15,097 nt of DNA, taken from the NCBI GenBank assembly GCA_039808325.1, contig JBDHSU010000103.1:1-15097 (forward strand), written 5' to 3'. Shown here piece by piece: positions 1 through 6,896 of this stretch (position 1 is the stretch's first letter; every line of letters begins with the position of its first letter). This stretch comes from JAFKKS01 sp039808325 (lineage in GTDB: Bacteria; Pseudomonadota; Alphaproteobacteria; Rhizobiales; Xanthobacteraceae). The position numbers were made by a program, and so were the translations under genes. The notes beneath the pieces are model-generated. The model made no database searches. It was not told where the DNA came from and worked only from the letters and a program-made list of their open reading frames with translations.

Positions 1-72
1 GCTAGGCGCACATAGAGATGACGCCCTCGACCGATCTTGCGATTTGTCCCGGGCCGCAGGACATCGTTACGT

Positions 73-497
73 TCACCCGACGCCCGGCACGAGCCGGTAT
101 CGGATATGGCTAGCATACTCGGTATGGCCGTCGAGCTCGGCGCGAAGCAACGCATCCTCCCAGCTCTTGCGTACAATCAGGATTGCGCTCGCAAAAGCGG
201 CCGGGACCAGCGCCCACCATGACGCGAGCGAAAGCGGCACACCGACGAATATCATGATCGCGCTGACATAGCCTGGATGCCACACGAACTTGTAAGGCCC
301 AGACATGATGACGTGCTGGCCGCGCTCGCGCTGAATGCGCACACCCGGGTCAAAAAGCAATTGACCGCTTGGGCCCATGCGCCGAAAGCGATGCCCGCAG
401 CAATCAGGACGTAGCCTAAGACAACGATCGAGAACGAGGCAACCGACCAGAACATCCTGCCGGCGTCGAAGGGGGCGACCGGAATCTCCGCGGCCAT
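73..497 (-). pseudogene. Isoprenylcysteine carboxyl methyltransferase-like membrane protein, frameshifted remnant
   Basis: The C-terminal part (stop at 73-75) has the hallmarks of the isoprenylcysteine carboxyl methyltransferase-like membrane family: GPYKFVWHPGY, a hydrophobic stretch, a basic/acidic RKSWEDALLRAEL segment, and the ending HTEYASHIRYRLVPGV. The preceding part (starting near 497, MAAEIPVAPFDAGRMFWS, then a transmembrane helix ending GAWAQAVNCF) lies in a different frame. The two frames meet at a run of five T residues (minus strand) near 350-356. One extra T would restore the expected AVNCFFDPGVRIQ. An in-frame TAA lies directly upstream of the ATG at 497, and the usual N-terminal 60-80 residues of the family are missing or scrambled. 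I therefore read it as a decayed gene rather than a single sequencing slip. Function in this organism is probably lost. Confidence 0.7.
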
Positions 498-526
498 TTA
501 CCGCCTCTTCTTCCCCTTCTGATCGG

Positions 527-783
527 TCAAGACCGCCTGTTGCCATCGACCGGCGCCAAGACTTCCTCATCCAGACAGACGCCGGCATCGAGGCCTTACT
601 CGACGATGTTGCGGAAGGTGCTGTCGAGGATCAACTCGACGCCGATGTCGGGATGGTCTTTGAGGACTGGCTTCAGCTTCGGCATACGACGCTTTCCAGC
701 GCGTGATCGGAGAATGTGAGTCTGATCGAGCCCGAAGGTTTCTTGCGGAGCGCCGTCAGCGCCGCGACCTCGTCCACGATTTC
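527..783 (-). pseudogene. LysR-type regulator remnant (effector-binding domain fragment)
   Basis: Translated on the minus strand, about 780-675 reads EIVDEVAALTALRKKPSG then SIRLTFSDHALESVV. This matches the start of a LysR substrate-binding domain (the usual aLtaLRdkPsGtiRlt..dHa). The frame then breaks. A missing G near 680 would turn TGCCG into TGGCCG and join it to PKLKPVLKDHPDIGVELILD then STFRNIVE in the next frame. That frame meets an in-frame TAA and continues with the expected GLDAGVCLDEEVLAPVDGN before a final stop at 527-529. There is thus one frameshift, one nonsense codon, no DNA-binding N-terminus and no C-terminal half. This is a gene fossil. It lies between the methyltransferase remnant and the VIT gene, which suggests a tract of old rearrangement or deletion. 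Confidence 0.7.
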
Positions 784-806
784 GGTGATCGCGACGACGA
801 AGATGT

Positions 807-1358
807 TCAGCCGACGAGGTCGAGCTTCATGCCAACGAGAGCCAGCGCCACGCCACCAATGAACAGCGCGATGCTCCAATGCAACGGAGAACCGTAAAAC
901 GTCCTCGCCAAAAGCCCTCCCAATGCGCCGAGCGCGATGATCGTAATGACGAGCCCGAGCCAGGCCGGCGAAGGCAGCAACGCGCAAAGTATCAAAGGCA
1001 GGAGGGCGCCGACCAGACTGAACAGCGAAGCGAGGATCGCCTTCGAAAGGGATTCGGCAAACACACGCCGCCCCAAATTAGTCGCCGCGAGCCGACCATG
1101 CTCGGTGAGGTTCAACTCCCGCTCGTGATGCACGAGTTCAAGGCGCAATTGCGCATAGTGCGCCACGAAGAAAACGAAGACTGTCGTCGCGCCGGCAGCC
1201 ACAGCGACACGGAGCGCAAGGCTGAGCGTTGCGCCGCCACCAACGGTGTGAACCAGGCGACCCGCGGCAAGTGCCAATGCATTCAGAATGCCGTCGATCA
1301 GCCCCGCGACGACATCGAGCCGGTTCTCGGGGCGGCGAACGAAATTGAAGATATTCAT
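807..1358 (-). CDS. VIT/CCC1-like integral membrane protein
   Basis: A 183-residue protein with about five hydrophobic segments. The N-terminal VAGLIDGILNALALAAG resembles the first helix of the VIT1/CCC1 family (metal-ion transport across membranes in the characterised members). A second helix is followed by a charged, probably cytoplasmic stretch (LRLELVHHERELNLTEHGRL), then three C-terminal helices rich in Gly, Ala and Leu. Family assignment rests on this pattern, and the substrate cannot be deduced. The start ATG (1356-1358) overlaps the stop of the upstream DUF211 gene in an ATGA arrangement, so the two are almost certainly co-translated and may act together. The gene is intact, unlike the remnants downstream of it. 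Confidence 0.6.
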   Translation of the reverse strand: MNIFNFVRRPENRLDVVAGLIDGILNALALAAGRLVHTVGGGATLSLALRVAVAAGATTVFVFFVAHYAQLRLELVHHERELNLTEHGRLAATNLGRRVFAESLSKAILASLFSLVGALLPLILCALLPSPAWLGLVITIIALGALGGLLARTFYGSPLHWSIALFIGGVALALVGMKLDLVG

Positions 1359-1639
1359 CGGATCCGCTGGACTCGCGGGATGATGCGTCGGCCGACCGCA
1401 ATCTCATCCAGACTGTGAACGACGGCGCCGGTCGACTCGATGGCCTTGACCACCTCATCGAAATCGATGTTGTCACCTTCGATCGTTACGTTCATTCCTA
1501 CTGTTTCAATGTCGATCTCGCCCACGGCGATGTTGACGGCCTCCACGCCATGGCAGTCATCGATGGCGTTGGCTATTTCCAGGAGGGACGGGCGCGCAAC
1601 CGCCTTGTCGACATCGAGAAGGAGTTGACGGATATTCAT
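1355..1639 (-). CDS. DUF211 family protein
   Basis: A 94-residue soluble protein. The order RQLLLDVDKAVARPSLLEIA, a GVEAVNIAVGEIDIETVGMN segment, VTIEGDNIDFDEVVKAIEST and the VVHSLDEIAVG ending matches the DUF211 family, which is small, ferredoxin-like in fold and has no settled biochemical role. The length is the family's usual one. The minus-strand start ATG (1637-1639) is preceded by GGGAG at 1649-1653 with nine bases between, a good ribosome binding site. Its stop overlaps the start of the VIT/CCC1-like membrane gene. Because VIT-type proteins move divalent metals, a metal-related accessory role is plausible, but that is an inference from neighbourhood only. Confidence 0.75.
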   Translation of the reverse strand: MNIRQLLLDVDKAVARPSLLEIANAIDDCHGVEAVNIAVGEIDIETVGMNVTIEGDNIDFDEVVKAIESTGAVVHSLDEIAVGRRIIPRVQRIR

Positions 1640-1690
1640 ATAGCTTCACTCCCAGTTGGCCGGCTGGTCGTCGAAGATTATAGTTGCAGA

Positions 1691-2107
1691 ATGGCCGATG
1701 CGAATTCGCAGCGTCAAACCAATGCAAATCACGAAATCTGCGTTTTTTGCGCGCTACGAGAGAGCGTGCACGTCATCATGCGCAATGCCTTGACGTTCGC
1801 CATCCGCGACACAACGCCGGTGACGCCGCTCCATACGCTCGTCCTTCCGCACCGTCACGCGCCGACTTATTTCGACCTGACAGACGACGAACTGGCCGCC
1901 GCAAACGACCTTCTTCGCTGTCTTCGTCACGACATCGTGCGTGCGGACAACTCCGTCGCCGGCTTCAATATTGGTGCAAATGTCGGCGTCGTCTCAGGAC
2001 AAAGCATTCTTCATTGCCATATCCATTTGATCCCGCGCCGGAAAGGCGACATCGAGAATCCCCTCGGCGGCGTCAGGGCCGTCATCCCGAGCAAAATGCG
2101 TTACTAA
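1691..2107 (+). CDS. HIT-family nucleotide hydrolase
   Basis: A 138-residue histidine-triad protein. The catalytic motif is visible at residues 108-112 (His-Cys-His-Ile-His) inside SILHCHIHLIPRR, preceded by GQ at 103-104. An N-terminal Cys17-Val-Phe-Cys20 pair resembles the zinc-binding site of many Ap4A-hydrolase-like HIT proteins. The middle segment PLHTLVLPHRHAPTYFDLTD is also typical, and the ending GGVRAVIP is common in bacterial members. These enzymes cleave nucleotides such as Ap4A or AMP-lysine by attack of the central histidine; the substrate here is unknown. The chosen ATG leaves 16 residues before the Cys pair. No strong ribosome binding site is visible, so the start is approximate. 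It diverges from the DUF211 gene with only about 50 bases between them. Confidence 0.88.
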   Translation: MADANSQRQTNANHEICVFCALRESVHVIMRNALTFAIRDTTPVTPLHTLVLPHRHAPTYFDLTDDELAAANDLLRCLRHDIVRADNSVAGFNIGANVGVVSGQSILHCHIHLIPRRKGDIENPLGGVRAVIPSKMRY

Positions 2108-2117
2108 CCGGGGCCTC

Positions 2118-2123
2118 TTGACA
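2118..2123 (+). promoter_or_regulatory. Candidate -35 element (TTGACA) before the fluoride operon
   Basis: A perfect TTGACA lies 36 bases upstream of the first aptamer. The most obvious -10-like sequence, TATAAA at 2147-2152, is about 23 bases away, which is too far for a normal sigma70 promoter. It would also start transcription inside the aptamer. At 17-base spacing the hexamer is CAGCGT (2141-2146), poor but with A and T at the two most conserved positions, and it would start transcription at the aptamer's 5' edge. The -10 element is therefore uncertain. Confidence 0.4.
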
Positions 2124-2126
2124 AAT

Positions 2127-2144
2127 GCTGGGGGCGAGCCCAGC
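2127..2144. repeat. Inverted repeat GCTGGG/CCCAGC
   Basis: A perfect six-base inverted repeat with a six-base loop (GGCGAG). It lies between the HIT gene and the first fluoride aptamer, immediately after the TTGACA element. It could be a regulator binding site within the promoter spacer, or a weak terminator stem for the HIT transcript. The absence of a following T-run argues against an intrinsic terminator. Confidence 0.45.
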
Positions 2145-2153
2145 GTTATAAAC

Positions 2154-2200
2154 GGCGATGGAGTTCGCCATTTAACCGCCCTTAGGGCTGATGACTCCTG
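2154..2200 (+). promoter_or_regulatory. Fluoride riboswitch (crcB motif) 1
   Basis: The sequence shows all core elements of the crcB-motif fluoride aptamer. Stem GGCGA (2154-2158) pairs with TCGCC (2165-2169). The loop strand GGAGT (2160-2164) can form the pseudoknot-type pairing with ACTCC (2194-2198). Conserved AACCGCC is followed by a hairpin GCCC (2178-2181)/GGGC (2185-2188) with a TTA loop. The signature CTGATGACTCCT closes the motif. In known members, fluoride is bound through Mg2+ ions and downstream expression is turned on. Here the aptamer is about 105 bases upstream of the first gene of the Hyf-like/crcB operon, so it should control the whole unit. Confidence 0.93.
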
Positions 2201-2224
2201 TTCGAGCCATTTTGGCAGACGGAG
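2195..2224 (+). promoter_or_regulatory. Possible expression-platform hairpin of riboswitch 1
   Basis: CTCC (2195-2198), which is the 3' strand of the aptamer pairing, can also pair with GGAG (2221-2224). A small inner stem GCC (2206-2208)/GGC (2214-2216) lies between them. Formation would break the ligand-bound aptamer, as expected for a mutually exclusive off-state. No T-run follows, so control may be translational or Rho-dependent rather than by intrinsic termination. This is a manual pairing, not an energy calculation. Confidence 0.35.
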
Positions 2225-2294
2225 CAGCATGCCTTGAATACGCGGTCCCCCTCCCCCGTATCGACGACAGGTCCGCATCGCATTGTCTCATGGC

Positions 2295-2298
2295 GAGG
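2295..2298 (+). promoter_or_regulatory. Ribosome binding site (GAGG) favouring a GTG start for hyfC
   Basis: GAGG lies six bases before GTG at 2305, an ideal distance. The alternative in-frame ATG at 2290 has no purine-rich site before it. An in-frame ATG at 2191 lies inside the aptamer core and cannot be the intended start. Confidence 0.5.
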
Positions 2299-2304
2299 AC
2301 AGCC

Positions 2305-3252
2305 GTGAGCGCGCGCGACGTTCTTCTCCAGATCGCGCAGGTGCTGGCCACGCTGCTGCTCTCTCCGTTACTTCAGGGAGTCATTCTTCAGTTCGAAGAA
2401 CGCGTCCAGCGCAGCCAAGGGCCGGGGATCTTTCAGCCTTATCGCGATCTCTGGAAGCTGTTTCACAAGCAGATCGTCGCGCCGGAAACGGCATCGTGGC
2501 TGTATTGGTTGGCGCCCATCGTTGCCTTCACGACCACACTCACGGTCCCGATTCTCATACCGGTTCTCACCGATTATCCGCTTCCGCTTTCCGATATGGG
2601 CGACATTCTCGGCGGCGGACTGATCCTCACGCTCGGGTCATTCATGATCACCCTCGCGGGTCTCGATACCCGCAGCGCCTATGGCGGCATCGGCTCCAGC
2701 CGCGCCGTCATGGTCGCGATCCTGGCGGAACCAACTCTGATTCTCGTCTTCGTCGGGATCACGTTGCTCGCAAAGTCGATGCTTCCCTTCGTCGTCAATC
2801 ACCTCATGGTCGCCGAGCCGTCGATCTATTGGGGGCCCACGCACCTGTTTCTCGTTGCGGCGTTTTTCGTTCTGCTACTGGTCGAGACGGACCGCCTGCC
2901 GATCCACTCCAGCACACATATCGAAGTCTACATGATCGAGGAGGCCCGCATCCTGGAATACTCGGGACCGATGCTCGCGATCCTGCGATGGGCGTCGATG
3001 ATGAAGCAATTCATCCTCTACACCATCTTCTGCAACGTGCTGCTGTTTCCGTGGGGGCTGTCGCGTCAAGGGGCCGCGTTAGGAATCCTGGGTTCGATCG
3101 GTTCCCTTGCGTTGAAATTCCTCGTTGTCGCTTGCGTCGTCGTCGTCGTCGAAACGGTGCAATCCCGCCTTCGCTTCTACCGATATCAGGAGCCGCTCGC
3201 CGCCTCGTTCCTCTTGGCGATCCTTGCGATCGTCGGCACCCAATTGGGTTAG
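2305..3252 (+). CDS. hyfC: HyfC/HycD/NuoH-like membrane subunit
   Basis: About 315 residues and eight predicted membrane helices. It is the membrane subunit that links the peripheral arm to the proton-pumping arm in complex I and group-4 hydrogenase-type complexes. Family signatures are GPGIFQPYRDLWKLFHKQ in the first cytoplasmic loop, LGSFMITLAGLDT in the middle, and VETDRLPIHSSTHIEVYMIE followed by EARILEYSGPMLAILRWA, the NuoH/HyfC quinone-chamber-like loop with its conserved acidic residues. The GTG start at 2305 is chosen for its GAGG site; ATG at 2290 would add five residues. It is the first gene after the fluoride aptamer and lies four bases before hyfE, so it begins a tightly coupled operon. 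Length and motifs are complete, with no sign of decay. Confidence 0.88.
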   Translation: MSARDVLLQIAQVLATLLLSPLLQGVILQFEERVQRSQGPGIFQPYRDLWKLFHKQIVAPETASWLYWLAPIVAFTTTLTVPILIPVLTDYPLPLSDMGDILGGGLILTLGSFMITLAGLDTRSAYGGIGSSRAVMVAILAEPTLILVFVGITLLAKSMLPFVVNHLMVAEPSIYWGPTHLFLVAAFFVLLLVETDRLPIHSSTHIEVYMIEEARILEYSGPMLAILRWASMMKQFILYTIFCNVLLFPWGLSRQGAALGILGSIGSLALKFLVVACVVVVVETVQSRLRFYRYQEPLAASFLLAILAIVGTQLG

Positions 3253-3256
3253 AGCC

Positions 3257-3937
3257 ATGCTGGCCGCGCACCTCGAACCCCTCCCCGCGGCCCTCTTCAG
3301 TTTGCTGGCGATCGGCAGCCTTCTTCTGTCCTTCGTCATGTTGGGTTCGCGTTGGTTGCGCCACTATCTTTTCGCCTTCGCGGCGCAATCCTGGCTCATC
3401 GCCATCCTGTCCGGCACCGTGGGCTATTATGGCGGCTACGCCGAACTCTACATCGTGGCGATCCTCACAGCCGCCTTTCGCGGTCTCCTTCTGCCCTATC
3501 TCATTCTCCGAATCATCCGCCGCCTCGAGGTGCACCGCGAAGTGCACGTCATCCTTCAGGCAAGCTCCAGTCTCGTGATCGGTGCCTTCGCCGTCGTGTT
3601 CGCGCTCGCGGTGTCCTATCGCATCGGGACGGCGCTCGGTCTCGGGGGAACGATCGTCGTTCTCGCGCTGACGGTAATGCTGTCAATGAAACTGATCGGC
3701 TTCCTCATGCTTTCCGTCAGGCACGAGGCGCTCAGCCAAATTCTCGGTCTTCTGGTGCTGGAAAATGGCGTTTTTCTCGGCGCGCAAATTCTTGTGCCGG
3801 GTATGCCGCTGCTGATCGAGATCGTCATTCTCTTCGATCTCTTGATCGTCGTCGCCTGCTTCGGCGTGCTCGTGCAGTATCTGCTGAGCCACGTCGGCAC
3901 AACCAGCTCACTTCAACTCAAGCGCCTGGTGGGATGA
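3257..3937 (+). CDS. hyfE: HyfE-like membrane subunit (NuoK-related C-terminal region)
   Basis: A 226-residue protein that is almost entirely hydrophobic, with about seven helices. HyfE proteins are of this size and carry a NuoK-like region. Here that region is seen as LGLLVLENGVFLGAQILVP (Glu169 in a helix), flanked by VMLSMKLIGFLMLSVRHEAL with Lys145 and followed by EIVILFDLLIVVACFGVLV. Such buried Glu and Lys residues are part of the proton path in the complex-I membrane arm. The ATG at 3257 is four bases after the hyfC stop. The 3' end overlaps the hyfF start in ATGA form, showing translational coupling. The N-terminal helices are less conserved, and I assign HyfE mainly on size, the NuoK-like motif and position between HyfC and HyfF. 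Confidence 0.82.
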   Translation: MLAAHLEPLPAALFSLLAIGSLLLSFVMLGSRWLRHYLFAFAAQSWLIAILSGTVGYYGGYAELYIVAILTAAFRGLLLPYLILRIIRRLEVHREVHVILQASSSLVIGAFAVVFALAVSYRIGTALGLGGTIVVLALTVMLSMKLIGFLMLSVRHEALSQILGLLVLENGVFLGAQILVPGMPLLIEIVILFDLLIVVACFGVLVQYLLSHVGTTSSLQLKRLVG

Positions 3938-5421
3938 TGGGCGCGATCGGTTCGTTGACGCTCGCCCTGGTCCTGGCGCCCACCGTGGCGATCGTCCTGA
4001 TTCTGCTGATCGGCCGGCCGCGCGCGGCTGAAGCGCTTAACCTCGCGGCGAGCGCGATATCGCTTCTGGCGATCCTTGGGATTTTCGCCTGCCGATCCGA
4101 CGTCGCTCTCACGTTCTGGCGCGACTATGTCGTCATCGACGGCCTCGGAACCTGGACGATTCTATGTGCCGCGCTCGTCTACTTCCTCGCCTCGGTTTAC
4201 GCCGTCGGATACATGCGCCTGCTCGGCGAGGAGAAGCGCCTCCATCGGTTCTACGCGCTGTTCGCCGGCTTCGGGCTCAGCACGCTGATCGGCCCGATGA
4301 TGAACAACGCCGGGCTCTATTGGATCGCGATCGAGCTGACGACACTGATCAGCACCTTCCTGGTGGCGTTCGAGCGCGAGGCCGCCAGCATCGAAGCCGC
4401 CTGGAAATACATCATCGTGGTCTCGGCGGGAATCAGCCTCGCGCTGCTCGGCACCGTTCTCTTCTATTGGAGCGGCACCTTCGTGCTCGGCCCGGCCTAC
4501 GACATGACGTGGAAGACGTTGCAGGAGGTTGCACCACGCCTCAATCCCGCGCTCGTGTCCCTCGCCTTTCTCCTTGTGCTGATCGGCTATGGCACGAAAG
4601 TCGGCCTTGCGCCCATGCATACGTGGCTGCCCGACGCACACAGCGAAGGTCCCGCGCCCGTCTCGGCGTTGCTGTCAGGCGCGCTTCTGAACACGGCAAT
4701 GGTCGGCATCGTGCGTTACCTGGTGGTCGCCGACGCGGCCGGGATTTCCGCGCTCGCTCGCGGCACGCTCGTGGCGCTCGGGGCGTTTTCGTTGCTGGTC
4801 GCGGCGCTGTTCATCGTGCGCCAGAAAGGCTTGAAACGCCTCATGGCCTATTCGAGCGTCGAGCACATGGGCGTGATCGCGCTCGGCTTCGGCTTCGGCG
4901 GCTCGTTCGGAACGGCCGGGGCGCTCTATCACATGCTCAACCATTCGCTGAACAAGTCGGCGATGTTTTTCGGCGCCGGCGCAGTGATGCGCGGCTACCG
5001 GACGAAGCGCATTCCGGGCATCAGGCACGTGATGCGGCGCCTTCCCGTCCTCGGCGGGCTGTGGCTCGCCGGCGCCGTCGCCATCACCGGTGCGCCTCCG
5101 TTCGCCCTGTTTCTGAGCGAATTGACGATCATTCGTGCGGGTCTCGCCCGCGCCGACTATCTCGTCATCGGGTTGATGGCTGTTCTACTCGTCATCATCT
5201 TTGTCGGATTCCTCAATCACTTTCGAACGATGTATTTCGAGGACGGCGAGCCGGCCCACGAGAGCGTCGCGCCGGTAAGCCTGTGGTGCTTGCTGCCCAT
5301 GTGGCTTGCTCTCGTGCCGCTCCTGGTGATGGGACTCTGGTGGCCGCAGGCCCTGTGGGATCATTTTCAGATCATTGCGCATGCGCTCGATGCGACGCGG
5401 ATAGCGGAGGCCGCGCAATGA
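3934..5421 (+). CDS. hyfF: HyfF-like proton-channel subunit (NuoL/M/N antiporter family)
   Basis: A 495-residue Mrp-antiporter-type membrane protein with about 14 helices, the usual HyfF length. The key proton-path residues are present: Glu134 in LYWIAIELTTLISTFLVAF, Lys222 in the block GYGTKVGLAPMHTWLPDAHS, the broken-helix region EGPAPVSALLSGALLNTA, and His333/His337/Lys341 in LYHMLNHSLNKSAMFFGAG. These subunits translocate H+ (or Na+) in group-4 hydrogenase and complex-I relatives. The start is ATG 3934 (ATG at 3937 is equally possible), overlapping the hyfE stop. The end overlaps the hyfG start by four bases. An intact set of charged residues argues that ion pumping is retained, in contrast with the lost metal site in HyfG. 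Confidence 0.9.
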   Translation: MMGAIGSLTLALVLAPTVAIVLILLIGRPRAAEALNLAASAISLLAILGIFACRSDVALTFWRDYVVIDGLGTWTILCAALVYFLASVYAVGYMRLLGEEKRLHRFYALFAGFGLSTLIGPMMNNAGLYWIAIELTTLISTFLVAFEREAASIEAAWKYIIVVSAGISLALLGTVLFYWSGTFVLGPAYDMTWKTLQEVAPRLNPALVSLAFLLVLIGYGTKVGLAPMHTWLPDAHSEGPAPVSALLSGALLNTAMVGIVRYLVVADAAGISALARGTLVALGAFSLLVAALFIVRQKGLKRLMAYSSVEHMGVIALGFGFGGSFGTAGALYHMLNHSLNKSAMFFGAGAVMRGYRTKRIPGIRHVMRRLPVLGGLWLAGAVAITGAPPFALFLSELTIIRAGLARADYLVIGLMAVLLVIIFVGFLNHFRTMYFEDGEPAHESVAPVSLWCLLPMWLALVPLLVMGLWWPQALWDHFQIIAHALDATRIAEAAQ

Positions 5422-6887
5422 TCGGAACCCGGATCAGGCACCTCTCGCCGGGCGATCTTCGCGCGAGCGCCGAAGCGCTCACAGGAATGGGTGGACGCAT
5501 GCAGTTCGCCTATGCGTGGACGCCCCTCGGCGGCGCACCGGAGGTGCGTTACGTCTCCGCGATCCCCGATCAAAATGAATTCGACATGTGGATTGTGAGC
5601 GGGCATCGGGAACTGCCGAGCCTCGCGCCGATCCTGCCGCTCATCGGTTGGTATGAGCGCGAGATGATGGACCTGCAGGGACTTACCTTCACCGGTCACC
5701 CCGAGCCGTATCCGCTCATTCAGTGCGTTGACGATGCGCCTCCCGTGAACGGCAATGGCCTCAACGGAGCGACCTCCACGAACGGACGCCCGCATCTCCC
5801 GGACGTCGACGCGGCCGACGTGCAGCACCTGCCCTTCGGCCCCATTCGTGCCGATGTGCTGGAGTCGGCGGAGTTCACCTTCCTGTATGTCGGTGAGCAC
5901 ATCATTCACTACCATCCCCGCCTCTTTTTCAAACATCGAGGTATGGAGACGTGCTTCGAGGGTGAGGACGTCCGCCATGGTGTGATCATCGCCGAACGCG
6001 TTTCCGCGGTCGGCTCGGTCGCACATTCACTGGCCTACTGTGAGGCTGTCGAGTGCGCAGCCGCGTGCAAGGTCCCGGCAAGGGCAAAGGCGCTGCGCGT
6101 TCTCCTGGCTGAACTCGAGCGACTTTACAATCATCTGCACTATCTCGGTCATCTCTGTCATACGACGACGCTCAAGGTCGGCGAAGCGCAAGGCAAGCTG
6201 CTCGAAGAGAGGGCAAAGCAGCTCAATGCACGGCTCACCGGCAGCCGCTTCCTCCGTGGCTTGCTGACGCCCGGAGGATTCCGCCGCGATCTCGATCCCG
6301 GAAAGTGGCTGGGTGACGCATTGGAAAAGCTACGTGAAGACTATGTAGCCTATGCCGACCGATTGGAAAATTCGGAAAGTCATCTCGATCGTTTGATCAC
6401 CACCGGACTTCTGCCGGAGCGCGTCGCCTTCGATCAAGGCGCCACCGGGCCGATCGAGCGCGCATCGGGCCTCGATCGCGATCTGCGCCGCGATCACCCT
6501 TATGCGGCCTATGCCGGCCTTCCGTTGTCGGTGCCGATCCTGAAAGACGGCGATGCCTATGCGCGTGAGCGCGTGCGCATGGCCGAGATCGAGGCCTCCT
6601 TCGTCCTTTGCCAGCGCATCCTATTGCTGCTGGAACCGGGACCCGTTCGCGTGGAGTGCTCGCCGGCGCCATCGACGGCAGGGCTCGGCTGGGCCGAAGG
6701 CCCGCGCGGATCGACCTTTTATGCTGTCCATATCGGAGCCGACGGACGACTCGCGCGCGTGAAAATCAAGTCTCCGTCGTTCTCCAACTGGCGCGCATTC
6801 CCGCTCACGGTGCACGACAGCAACATGATGGACTACGCGATCAACGAAGCGAGCTTCGGTCTGACCATGGCTGGCTGTGATCGATAG
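5418..6887 (+). CDS. hyfG: HyfG/HycE-like large subunit lacking the NiFe ligands
   Basis: A 489-residue fusion of a NuoC-like domain (about 1-100, with WYEREMMDLQGLTFTGHPEP) and a NuoD/hydrogenase-large-subunit-like domain (about 140-489), joined by an Asn/Gly-rich linker. The large-subunit framework is clear: YHPRLFFKHRGMET, AHSLAYCEAVE, LAELERLYNHLHYLGHL, SNWRAFPLTVHDSN. The N-terminal metal motif, normally ERVCGICGFAHS, reads ERVSAVGSVAHS (residues 193-204). At the C-terminal motif (DPCxxC in hydrogenases) residues 481-486 are GLTMAG, with a lone Cys487 one place off. All four Ni-Fe cysteines are therefore missing, and there is no C-terminal maturation tail beyond Arg489. It should not make H2. 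It fits the energy-converting-hydrogenase-related (Ehr) class, whose electron acceptor is uncertain. It overlaps hyfF by four bases. Confidence 0.9.
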   Translation: MIGTRIRHLSPGDLRASAEALTGMGGRMQFAYAWTPLGGAPEVRYVSAIPDQNEFDMWIVSGHRELPSLAPILPLIGWYEREMMDLQGLTFTGHPEPYPLIQCVDDAPPVNGNGLNGATSTNGRPHLPDVDAADVQHLPFGPIRADVLESAEFTFLYVGEHIIHYHPRLFFKHRGMETCFEGEDVRHGVIIAERVSAVGSVAHSLAYCEAVECAAACKVPARAKALRVLLAELERLYNHLHYLGHLCHTTTLKVGEAQGKLLEERAKQLNARLTGSRFLRGLLTPGGFRRDLDPGKWLGDALEKLREDYVAYADRLENSESHLDRLITTGLLPERVAFDQGATGPIERASGLDRDLRRDHPYAAYAGLPLSVPILKDGDAYARERVRMAEIEASFVLCQRILLLLEPGPVRVECSPAPSTAGLGWAEGPRGSTFYAVHIGADGRLARVKIKSPSFSNWRAFPLTVHDSNMMDYAINEASFGLTMAGCDR

Positions 6888-6896
6888 GAGCCGCCG

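Noticed and set aside
2191..2304. Start of hyfC at the ATG at 2191
   Set aside because: This ATG is part of the conserved CTGATGACTCC of the aptamer, and the extra 38 residues have no match to the HyfC family.
2283..3578. Plus-strand open frame of 431 codons across hyfC and hyfE
   Set aside because: It is out of frame with both genes and its translation is Arg/Ser/Pro-rich with no membrane helices, so it is a shadow.
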